Assembly (NCBI GenBank): GCA_023460875.1
Contig: JAEWOQ010000179.1
Location: 1-22,023, forward strand
Direction of reading: 5' to 3'
Source of the DNA: Pseudomonadota bacterium
Lineage (GTDB): Bacteria; Myxococcota_A; Polyangia; Polyangiales; Polyangiaceae
Length of the DNA: 22,023 nucleotides
Positions 1 through 7,900 of the stretch are shown one piece after another (the first letter of the stretch is position 1; every line of letters starts with the position of its first letter). Under the pieces are notes generated by a model, which saw nothing but the letters and a program-made list of their open reading frames with translations, had not been told where the DNA came from and did no database searches. A program made the translations under genes and the position numbers.

Positions 1-1
1 G

Positions 2-2206
2 CCGAACACGAGCAACGTCTTCGTCGATCGCATCGTGAACACGAAGATCGACAAGATCGACCTGCTGTTCACCATCGACAACTCCGTGTCGATGGCGGAC
101 AAGCAGCAGATCCTCAAGGACGCCGTGCCCAACCTGGTGCTCCGCCTCGTGAACCCCAGCTGCGTGGACCGGGAGACGGGGGCGCTGTCGCCGTTCCCCG
201 GGACCAGCTGTCCCGAGGGCTCCAAGCGGGAGTTCGACCCCATCGAGAACATCCACATCGGCGTGGTGACCTCGTCCCTCGGTGGACACGGCGGCCCGGC
301 GAACGTCTGCGCAGCGGCCCTGGATCAAATCGTCCACATCAACGATAAGGGAGAGCTGCTGCCCAACGTGCGCTCGGGCCTCCCGGTGCATGATCCGGCG
401 GGCTTCCTGCGCTGGCGGGGCGCCGCGGTCGACAACGAGCAGGACTTCATCACTGACTTCACCGCGCACGTGACCGGCGCGGGCGAGACCGGCTGCGGCT
501 ACGAGGCGGTGATGGAGGGCTGGTACCGCTTCCTGATCGATCCCGAGCCCCCGGTGGACATGGAGCTGCAAGGCGATATCGCGGTGCCCACGGCTATCAA
601 CGAGGCGCTCCTGGCTCAGCGAGCCGCGTTCCTCCGCCCCGACTCCCTCGTCGCCATCATCATGTTGAGCGACGAGAACGACTGCTCCATCCGCGACGGC
701 GGCACCGACTGGCTCGCGGCGCGCTCCAACGACAACCTCTGGGTCGCATCCGAAACCTGTGACACGGACCCCAACTCCGAGTGCTGCCACTCTTGCCAGG
801 CGGAGGCGCCCGCGAACTGCCCGGCCGCGGCCCGCTGCGCGCGCGTCAATGGCGCGGCGCCGAAGCTCCCAGCGATCGAGGACAAGCTCAACATCCGCTG
901 CCACGATCAGAAGCGTCGCTTCGGGGTGGACTTCCTCTACTCCCCGCAGCGTTACATCGACGGCTTGACCAAGCCGACGCTCGTCACGCGTGACGGTGAG
1001 GTGGTGACGAACCCCCTCTTCGCCCCGGGGGAGAACAATGTGGTCCGCGACCGCAGCCTGGTGTTCTTGGCGGGCATCATCGGAGTGCCCTGGCAGGACA
1101 TCGCCACCGCGGAGTCCCTCGCGGATCCCGTGAAGCTCGAGTTCCTCACCGCGGAAGAGCTCGCGGCCCAGGGACGCTGGGATGTCATCCTGGGGGATCC
1201 GGCGAACAACGTCCCCCCCACCGATCCCCTCATGATCGAGTCCGTCGATCCGCGCTCGGGGACCAACCCGATCACCAACGACGCCCTGGCCACCTGGGAG
1301 ACCCCCCGCGCGAACCCCATCAACGGGCATGAGTTCCAAAACCCCGATCGGGACGATCTCCAGTATGCGTGCACGTTCTCGATGGCCTCTCCCGTGACAC
1401 CAGCGGAGTGTGAGACGAAGCCAACGGGCGCCTGCGACTGCACCGAGGAGGCGGACGCCGCCATGCAGAAGCCGCTGTGCTTCCAGGGGCCCGGCTCGAC
1501 CTTCAGCACGACCCAGCACTTCGCCAAGGCCTATCCGGGAACCCGCTACCTCCAGGTGTTGAAGGGCTTCGGCGCCAACTCGGTCGTCGCCTCGATCTGC
1601 CCGAAGAACCCCGTCGTTCCGACTGATCCGACCAACCCCGACGCGGGCTACAACCCGGCGGTCGGCGCCATCGTGAAGCGCTTGGGCGAGGCCTTGTCCG
1701 GTCGCTGTCTCCCCCGGGAGCTCGACGTGGACGACGCGGGCAACGTGCCCTGCGTGGTGACCGAGGTGCTGCCGGGCGCCGGCACGTGTGCGCGTGCGGG
1801 GCGCGCGGATCCCAGCCCCCAGGTGGTCGAGGCGATCCGCAAGGAGCTGAAGGAGAGCAAGAGCTGCGGGGCTGACGATCTGAACTGCACCCAGTTCACC
1901 ATCTGCCAGGTCCAACCGCTGAGGGACGCGCCCTTGCAGCAGTGCCTCTTCGACGAGGATGCGACCAACAGCGCCATCGAGCCTGGTTACTGCTACATCG
2001 ATCCAGGCAAGGGTCTGGCTGGAACGGGCGCGCAGGGGGCCGGCTGCGACCCGGATCACCCCGAGAACTGCACGAACCCCCTCGTAGAGTCGTGCCCGGC
2101 GACTGAGCGGCGCTTGCTCCGCTTCATCGGTAACAACGCCGAGCCAACGCCTGCTCCCAGTTCCACGACCTTCGTGGCCTGCGTGGGCAGCGCGGTGTCG
2201 CAGTAA
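2..2206 (+). CDS. VWA-like cysteine-rich surface/secreted protein (5' partial)
   Basis: The reading frame is open to the left edge, so the gene starts upstream; the GTG at 35 is internal, because the codons before it (PNTSNVFVDRIV) continue the same protein. At nucleotides 77-91 the residues D-N-S-V-S form a DxSxS metal-ion-dependent adhesion site inside LLFTIDNSVSM, the hallmark of von Willebrand factor A domains. A second typical segment, VAIIMLSDENDCS, lies near nucleotides 643-690. The rest is rich in cysteine (for example ECCHSC near 780-800 and CDCTEE near 1434), suggesting disulphides and an extracytoplasmic location. The protein ends at TAA 2204-2206, just before a strong terminator, so it is probably last in its transcription unit. 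Proteins of this style are abundant in myxobacteria; the exact role and ligand are unknown. The signal peptide, if any, lies outside the window. Confidence 0.85.
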   Translation, partial: PNTSNVFVDRIVNTKIDKIDLLFTIDNSVSMADKQQILKDAVPNLVLRLVNPSCVDRETGALSPFPGTSCPEGSKREFDPIENIHIGVVTSSLGGHGGPANVCAAALDQIVHINDKGELLPNVRSGLPVHDPAGFLRWRGAAVDNEQDFITDFTAHVTGAGETGCGYEAVMEGWYRFLIDPEPPVDMELQGDIAVPTAINEALLAQRAAFLRPDSLVAIIMLSDENDCSIRDGGTDWLAARSNDNLWVASETCDTDPNSECCHSCQAEAPANCPAAARCARVNGAAPKLPAIEDKLNIRCHDQKRRFGVDFLYSPQRYIDGLTKPTLVTRDGEVVTNPLFAPGENNVVRDRSLVFLAGIIGVPWQDIATAESLADPVKLEFLTAEELAAQGRWDVILGDPANNVPPTDPLMIESVDPRSGTNPITNDALATWETPRANPINGHEFQNPDRDDLQYACTFSMASPVTPAECETKPTGACDCTEEADAAMQKPLCFQGPGSTFSTTQHFAKAYPGTRYLQVLKGFGANSVVASICPKNPVVPTDPTNPDAGYNPAVGAIVKRLGEALSGRCLPRELDVDDAGNVPCVVTEVLPGAGTCARAGRADPSPQVVEAIRKELKESKSCGADDLNCTQFTICQVQPLRDAPLQQCLFDEDATNSAIEPGYCYIDPGKGLAGTGAQGAGCDPDHPENCTNPLVESCPATERRLLRFIGNNAEPTPAPSSTTFVACVGSAVSQ

Positions 2207-2232
2207 ACGAGAGCGCTCCTCGGAGGGAACGA

Positions 2233-2266
2233 CCCCGTCGCTGGCCTAGCCGGCGACGGGGTTTTC
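2233..2266 (+). terminator. Intrinsic (rho-independent) terminator
   Basis: A perfect 9-bp stem (CCCCGTCGC at 2233-2241 with GCGACGGGG at 2253-2261) is extended inward by a T-G wobble and a GGC/GCC pair around a CTA loop. It is followed directly by TTTT and a pyrimidine run. It sits 26 bases after the stop codon of the VWA-like gene and points with it. It separates that gene from the response regulator. Confidence 0.85.
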
Positions 2267-2334
2267 TCTTGGTGCGCTCAGCCTCTAACCGCCTTGCCCG
2301 CGTCCCGAGGTGCCCCCTAGAGTCCAGGGCGGCC

Positions 2335-3021
2335 ATGGAACCCCAGAAGACGATCCTGGTGGTGGACGACGAGCCTCACATCGTGCTCGGGCTCAGGGAT
2401 GCCCTGGAGTTCGAGGGCTTCCGGGTGGTCACGGCGGGCACGGGCAAGGAGGGGGTGCTGGTGTGCCGGGCGGAGCGGCCCAACGCGGTGCTCCTGGATC
2501 TGATGTTGCCGGACGTGAACGGCTACCAGGTGTGTGAGGAGCTGCGGCGGGTCGATGCCTTCGTGCCGATCATCATGCTGACGGCGAAGAGCCAGGAGGC
2601 CGACAAGATCCGCGGGCTCGACGTGGGGGCGGACGACTACGTCACCAAGCCCTTCAGCGTGGGGGAGCTGGTGGCGCGGATCCGGGCGCTGTTCCGGCGC
2701 GCGCAGCGGCCCAGCGAGGTCACGGTGTTCTCGGTGGGGAGCTCGACCGTGAACCTCACGACGCACACCGCCACGATCAAGGGCAAGGACGTGCCCCTGT
2801 CCTTCTACGAGGTGGAGCTCTTGCGCCTGCTCTTCGAGCGCAAAGGCCAGCCCGTCGGGCGCGAAGAGATCCTCAACAAAATTTGGGGCATCGACGCCAA
2901 CCCCGGCAACCGCACCATCGACAACTTCGTCGTGAAGCTGCGCAAGAAGCTGGAGAGGAAGCCGGATCAGCCCCAGCACATCCTCACGGTGTACGGCTTC
3001 GGGTACAAGCTCGTGGTCTGA
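2335..3021 (+). CDS. OmpR/PhoB-family response regulator, orphan
   Basis: This 228-residue protein is a two-domain transcription regulator of a two-component system. The receiver domain (about residues 5-120) shows the acidic pair D11-D12, the phosphorylated aspartate D55 (AVLLDLMLPD), the switch threonine T83 (IIMLTAK) and the invariant lysine K105 (DDYVTKPF). The C-terminal half (about 130-227) is a winged-helix DNA-binding domain with the typical segments LSFYEVELLRLL, REEILNKIWG, NRTIDNFVVKLRKKLE and ending VYGFGYKLVV. I chose the ATG at 2335 because it gives the standard start METxKTILVVDDE-like layout; the longer frame from TTG 2269 would begin inside the tail of the upstream terminator. 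No histidine kinase is adjacent, so its partner and target genes cannot be told from this window. Confidence 0.93.
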   Translation: MEPQKTILVVDDEPHIVLGLRDALEFEGFRVVTAGTGKEGVLVCRAERPNAVLLDLMLPDVNGYQVCEELRRVDAFVPIIMLTAKSQEADKIRGLDVGADDYVTKPFSVGELVARIRALFRRAQRPSEVTVFSVGSSTVNLTTHTATIKGKDVPLSFYEVELLRLLFERKGQPVGREEILNKIWGIDANPGNRTIDNFVVKLRKKLERKPDQPQHILTVYGFGYKLVV

Positions 3022-3044
3022 GCGCGCGAGCTGGATCTCGAAGG

Positions 3045-3098
3045 CACGGCGTCCCGACGACCTCGAGCGTCATCCTCGCGGCCCCTCACGGCGTCCCG
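3045..3098. repeat. Pair of 12-bp direct repeats in an intergenic gap
   Basis: CACGGCGTCCCG occurs at 3045-3056 and again at 3087-3098, with starts 42 bp apart. The copies lie between the ends of the response regulator gene and the convergent minus-strand gene. In GC-rich DNA this may be chance. No terminator-like hairpin with a T-tract was seen in the 139-base gap. Confidence 0.3.
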
Positions 3099-3160
3099 GT
3101 GAAGAGCTCTGAGGGTACCTCGGAACAGCTCCGCAGACGTCGCGGGCGGCACTCCCTGTC

Positions 3161-3991
3161 TCACGGGCGGAGGGGGAGCGCGTTCCGTGGGTCGCTGGCG
3201 AACACCGCCTCGGGCGCGAGATCCGGGACGGCCTCCTGCAGAGCCACGTCCCCGCGCACTTGGCGCAGGGCCAGCAGGAGCCCCGCGGCGCTCGTCAGGC
3301 CGAGCTTCGCCTCGGGCTCGACCGGAATCGGCGCGGTGGGCATGGCCTCGAGGAGCGCCGGCTCGACCGCTGCCAGGCCGCCGTGGACGAGCAGCAAGGT
3401 GTGCGGGCCCCGCTCGCGGCGGATGAGGTGGGCCGTGATCAGCACCCCTGGCGGACCGTGGCTCGCGAAGACGACCGTGGTGGGGCCCTCCTGAGCCTCC
3501 AGCAGCAGGCTGCGCACGGGGGCACCGAGGGCTGCGATGCGGAGCGCAGGGCCCACCTCGCTGGTCGACTCTTCGCGGGCGAGGAGCCCCGAGTCGTCTC
3601 CCAGGACGACGGGGAGCTGGTAGGCGCGGAGATCCCGAGGTCGGTCCCCCCGGAGGGCAGCCACCGCTTCGATCGTTCGTGCCGGATCGACGCTGTCGAG
3701 GAGGACTCCCGGCGGCGAGGCGGGGACGCAGATCCCGTCGTCGGGGAGCTGCCCAGTGGGGCAGGGGACCTCGTAGGAGCGGAGCGCGCTCGGCTCGGCG
3801 GGCGCGGTGTGCGCTGGCAGCTCACCGCGCCCTGCTGCCGTGGCCGCAGCTACGGAGGCCGCGGCGAGGGCCACGAGAGCAAAGCCCCGCGCCGATCCCC
3901 GCGCTCCTGGGGAGGGGGGCGTCCCGATTTCGCGGGGGCAGGGGGCGCTTGGGCCGCTTTCCACCGGCCGAAGGTACCAGAGCCATTGCAC
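3161..3991 (-). CDS. Hypothetical protein with N-terminal hydrophobic segment
   Basis: I do not recognise this family. The frame encodes up to 276 residues from GTG 3991; an in-frame GTG ten codons in (about 3964) is an alternative start. Residues 37-53 (GFALVALAAASVAAATA) form one hydrophobic stretch preceded by arginines, which fits a signal peptide or membrane anchor with an unusually long N-terminal region. Just after it, CPTGQLPDDGICVP carries two cysteines spaced like a small disulphide loop, a pattern common in exported myxobacterial proteins. The remainder has alternating hydrophobic strands (TTVVFASHGPPGVLITAHLI, HTLLLVHGGLAAV) but no catalytic motif that I can name. It is convergent with the response regulator and divergent from the methyltransferase gene, whose ATG lies only 30 bases away. 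The plus-strand frame over the same bases has composition typical of a shadow. The protein is probably real; function unknown. Confidence 0.6.
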   Translation of the reverse strand: MQWLWYLRPVESGPSAPCPREIGTPPSPGARGSARGFALVALAAASVAAATAAGRGELPAHTAPAEPSALRSYEVPCPTGQLPDDGICVPASPPGVLLDSVDPARTIEAVAALRGDRPRDLRAYQLPVVLGDDSGLLAREESTSEVGPALRIAALGAPVRSLLLEAQEGPTTVVFASHGPPGVLITAHLIRRERGPHTLLLVHGGLAAVEPALLEAMPTAPIPVEPEAKLGLTSAAGLLLALRQVRGDVALQEAVPDLAPEAVFASDPRNALPLRP

Positions 3992-4021
3992 CGAGCCGAG
4001 CGGGTCTGATAGCTCAGTAGA

Positions 4022-4888
4022 ATGATCACGGCGCAGTCAGCCCAAGAGGCGCATCCCGCCGCGGTGGAGGATTTCAGGTTCGACGTGCTCGGCGCCAACG
4101 AGGCTGCCATCGTCGAGACCTTCGCCGTGCCGCGGTATCTGGGGTGGTTCGGGGAGCTCGCGCTGGAAATGCTGCTGGTGAGCGAGGCCGCTCGGGTGGT
4201 CCACCTCGGCTGCCGCACCGGGTATCCCGATCTGGAGATCCTGAAGCGCATCCCACGGACGGCCCTCGTGGGAGTGGACGGCTCCGAACCAGCCCTGGAC
4301 CTCGCCCGGAACAAGGCTGCGGCCGCGGGGAGCACGGCTCTGGAGTACCAGCTGGCGACTGGGCTGCCGACGGGGCTGCCCTCCGAGCAGTTCTCCCATG
4401 CCCTGTGCCTGCATCCGCGGACGGATCGGCTGGGGCGGGTTGCCCTGTTCGGCGAGATGCAGCGGCTCTTGTATCGCGGGGGACAGGCGCTGCTGGCGCT
4501 CCCCTTGAGCAGCTCCTTTCGAGAGCTCACGGACCTGCTGGCGGAGTACGCCCTCAAGTACGACGACTCCACCTTGAGCGATGCTTTGGAGCACGCGTCG
4601 ACGGAGCGCGTCACCATCGAGGGCCTCGCCCTCGAGCTGGAGCAGGCGGGCCTCAGTGACGTCGACTTCGAGGTGCGGCAGCGGTCCCTACGCTTCGACA
4701 GCGGGCGGGCCCTCATCGAGGATCCGGCTACCCGCTTCTTCATCTTGCCCGAGCTCGAGGGATGGCTCGGCTCCGTGGATCTCGCGGAGCCCAGCCGGTA
4801 CTTCGTCGAGGCGATCGACAAGTACTGGTCCGAGGACCCCATCGAGCTCGGGGTGACGTTGGTGGCGGTGAGCGCGCGCAAGGGGTGA
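4022..4888 (+). CDS. Class I SAM-dependent methyltransferase-like protein
   Basis: This 288-residue protein has the layout of a Rossmann-fold methyltransferase. Motif I is VVHLGCRTGYPDLEIL (about residues 59-74), a degenerate form of the glycine-rich E/DxGxGxG loop in which the middle glycine is replaced. The acidic end of strand 2 is LVGVDGSEPALDLAR, the usual ribose-binding position, and a later strand is ALLALPLSSSF. The substrate cannot be inferred; the C-terminal half (about 165-285) matches no family I know. It may also be a non-catalytic methyltransferase relative, given the altered motif I. It starts at ATG 4022, divergent from the preceding gene. It ends 94 bases before the convergent end of tamB, with no clear terminator in that gap. 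Confidence 0.75.
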   Translation: MITAQSAQEAHPAAVEDFRFDVLGANEAAIVETFAVPRYLGWFGELALEMLLVSEAARVVHLGCRTGYPDLEILKRIPRTALVGVDGSEPALDLARNKAAAAGSTALEYQLATGLPTGLPSEQFSHALCLHPRTDRLGRVALFGEMQRLLYRGGQALLALPLSSSFRELTDLLAEYALKYDDSTLSDALEHASTERVTIEGLALELEQAGLSDVDFEVRQRSLRFDSGRALIEDPATRFFILPELEGWLGSVDLAEPSRYFVEAIDKYWSEDPIELGVTLVAVSARKG

Positions 4889-4982
4889 CCCCCGTCGAGC
4901 TCGAGGGACAGGCGCGGGGCCCCCGGTTCAGCGCAGGGCAAAGCAAAGCCGTGACGAGCGCCGCTGAAGTCGTCGAGCGGGC

Positions 4983-7900
4983 TCAGTAGCGATAGCGCCA
5001 CAGCAAGTCGATGCCGGTGCCGAGGTTCCCCGCCTCCGTCCGCAGGGACCAGTCCGGGTGGAAGCGCCAGTCGATGGCGCCTGCAAACCCGGGGTCCTGG
5101 GCGTTGACGGCGCCGGCCGTGTCATGGGGGCGCAGGTAGCTGCCCTCGACCCAGACCTCTTCGCTGAGCTGGAAGGTCGCCGTTACGGTGTCCCAGGTGC
5201 GCTCGGACATGCGGGCCACCTGGCCCTTCCCTGTGCCCGTGTCACGGGAGACGGACAGCTGGACGCTGCGAGGCCCCGCTTGGCCCAGGAGCTCATTGAC
5301 GAGGGCACCTGCGAAGCCCGCGCTGGCGTCCCGGGACTCACCCCCTCCGCCGAGCACGAGGGCTATGACCTCGGCCTCGCCGCCGGGGAGGCCCGGATCG
5401 CTGCTCCAGGAGAGCCGCGGTTGCTGGGCGGTGCCTTGGACGTTCGCCATGACGAGCACCCCGTTTGGCGCGCGCCAGGTGGCGGTGACGTCGAGGTGTG
5501 GGTTCGAGGGTTGGTCCGTGTCGAAGGCGACTCGTCCCTGATCGATGATGAAGGTACGTCCCAAGACCGTCACGCGGCCGCCCGGGACCAGCTCGATGCT
5601 CCCCGTCACCCGGGTCTCGTCGGCGATGTAGAGCTCGGGGCCGCCGCGGAGGCGGATGTCGAGCAGGCGACTGTGCACGCGCACCTGGTCCCCTAGGCGA
5701 AACCGGATCCGCCAAGGGGTTCCCTCGCCGTCGTCGTCCTCGAAGTCCTCGGCGGTGCTTCGACGCTGGAGCACCTCGATGTTCGGGTTGTCCTCGAGCT
5801 CGATCAGGGGCCGCTCCACCTGGGCGGGCAGCGCCGCGGTCATGCGCGGCACGTCGATGGTCATGGCCAGCTCCTCGTCTCGCTTCTCGACGACGGCGCT
5901 GGCCCTTCCCGTCAGATCCGCGAGGCGCACGCCCCCCGTCGCGAGGGGCACGTCATTCTGGTCGAGATCGAAACGGGCATGCTCGATGTCGAGATTGCGC
6001 AGGTAAATCTTGCCGCTCGCACGTAAGTTCTCTCGATCGGAGTTGGCTCGCGCCCGGATGTCGTCGAGGGAGACGACATTGTACTCACCCTCCGGGCGAG
6101 CATCGAGCACCAGGCTCACGTCCTCGAGGCGCAGACCGAGGACGGCGGGCTCCACGACGCCTCCCCGGAGGGTCATGTTGCCTTGGAGCTGAGCTCGCCA
6201 CGGCGCGTCGGTGTCCGTCGTGGGGTCACGGCTCGGCTCGAGGAGCAGCTGCAGGGTCCCGTTCAGCGGGCCGCTCAGATCGTGGAAGACGCCGCGTACG
6301 AAGGGGGACACGACCTTGGCGTCGTACTGACGGGCCTCGAGGGTGAGGCGGAGCGGCTGCTCCGACGCGAACTCGAGCCCGGCCCCGGTGGCGACGACCC
6401 CCGCGCGTGCCGAGGCGGTGAGGCTGCCGAACTCGTCCTCGAAATGGGCCCTCGCGACGACCGCGTCGTCCGTGGTGTCGGCGATGAACCGACCTTCGCC
6501 CATCTTCGCGCCACCGACCTCCAGCCGCTGTAGGCTCACGTCCGCGCGCACGCGAGGTACCCAGGCCCGTCGCGAGACGGCGATCGAGCCGAGCGCGGAG
6601 CCGCTCACCCTGCGAGCTGCGACCGTGTCGAGGAGCTCGAGGGGGAGCCCGTCGAGCACGATCTGCGCGTCACCGGTCCACAGGGGAGTTCGAGCTTCGG
6701 GTTCCCCTGTCAGGTTCTGCCAGGGGAGGTGCAGGTCGAAGGTCGCCCGCGCGACGGGCAGGCTCTCGCGACTCGCGAGCACGCTCCCCTGGAGCTTGCC
6801 GCTCGAGGGGGCGTAGCGGAGGGTGGCCTCCCCATCCACGGGCACCATGAACGGCGAGGCGGCCCCGGAGACCTGGTGCGCCGTGAGGTTCAGGTTGAGC
6901 TCCGGCGCGGCGAGGCTGCCCGTCACCACCGCGCGCGCAGCCCCACGCCCTCCATAGCCCGCTGGGCGCAGCGCGGTGGGGAGGTGGGCGAAGTCCCGGT
7001 AGGGCACGATGGCGACGGCGCGCAGCGGGCGATCGACGAGCAGAGGCCAGGGCGACCTTCCCCGCAGGAGCTCTCGGGAGAGCGCGGTCAGATCGGTCTC
7101 CAGCTCCGTGCTCAGGGTCATCAGGTCGCCCCGATAGTCGAAGACGCGCCCCGTGGCGGCGAGCTTGCCCGTGGCGCCCTCGACGGCCCCGGCCAAACTC
7201 ACGTCGATGGTGTCGAGGGCCACGGGGCCATCGGCGGTGTCGACGTCGAGGGAGAGACGTTGGGTGCCCACGAGGAACAAAGCCTGCGGCAGCTGGCCCT
7301 GCTCCAAGCGAGCGACGCTGACCCGCACGTAGCCTTCGCCGCCCCAGCTCTGGATCCCGGGGAGGGGGAGGGCCCGCCCGAGGACGTCGAGGTTGATTTG
7401 GTCCAGGGAGACCTGCGCCTGCCCAGTGCCATCGTGCCAGCTGTCGGGATCTACCGGGCTGCCCGCGAGCGAACCATCCCAGCTCGCTACGAGCTGCCCG
7501 AGGCCCTGGACTCCCCCCGATAGGGTGCCAGCCGACTTGCGACCGTCGAACTCGGCGCTCCCACGCAGGTCGACCCCGCTCACCGTCCACAGGGAGGCGT
7601 CCTCGAGGGCGACCTCCAGTCGACCCGAGGAGCTCTCGCCGAGGGAGACGCGAGCATCGAGCCCGAGGGTGCCGTCGAGGCGATTGCGGGGCACGGCGAT
7701 CGCCTCGGCGAGGCGCCCTAGATCGAGCCCTGCGCCTCGCGCGTCGAGCTCGTAGCGCCCCGGAGACCAGCGCACGTCTCCTTCCAGCGTGCCGCCGCTC
7801 TCGAGCAGCAAGCCCTGCAGTTGCCCGTGCCTCGGCCCGATGACGCCACGGCGCAAGCGCGCCGAGGTGCGCGCGCCCCGACGGAGGATGGAGAGCTCGG

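Noticed and set aside
2269..2334. Longer response regulator start at TTG 2269.
   Set aside because: It begins in the T-tract of the preceding terminator and adds 22 residues not typical of the family; ATG 2335 gives the normal N-terminus.
4003..4090. tRNA-like words: TAGCTCAGT at 4010-4018 and GGTTCGA at 4078-4084, about the right distance apart for a tRNA D-arm and T-arm.
   Set aside because: The D-stem and T-stem do not pair, there is no acceptor-stem complement, and the stretch overlaps the start of the methyltransferase gene.
4889..4982. Possible bidirectional terminator between the convergent methyltransferase and tamB genes.
   Set aside because: Short GC-rich palindromes are present, such as GGGGCCCC, but none is followed by a T-tract on either strand.
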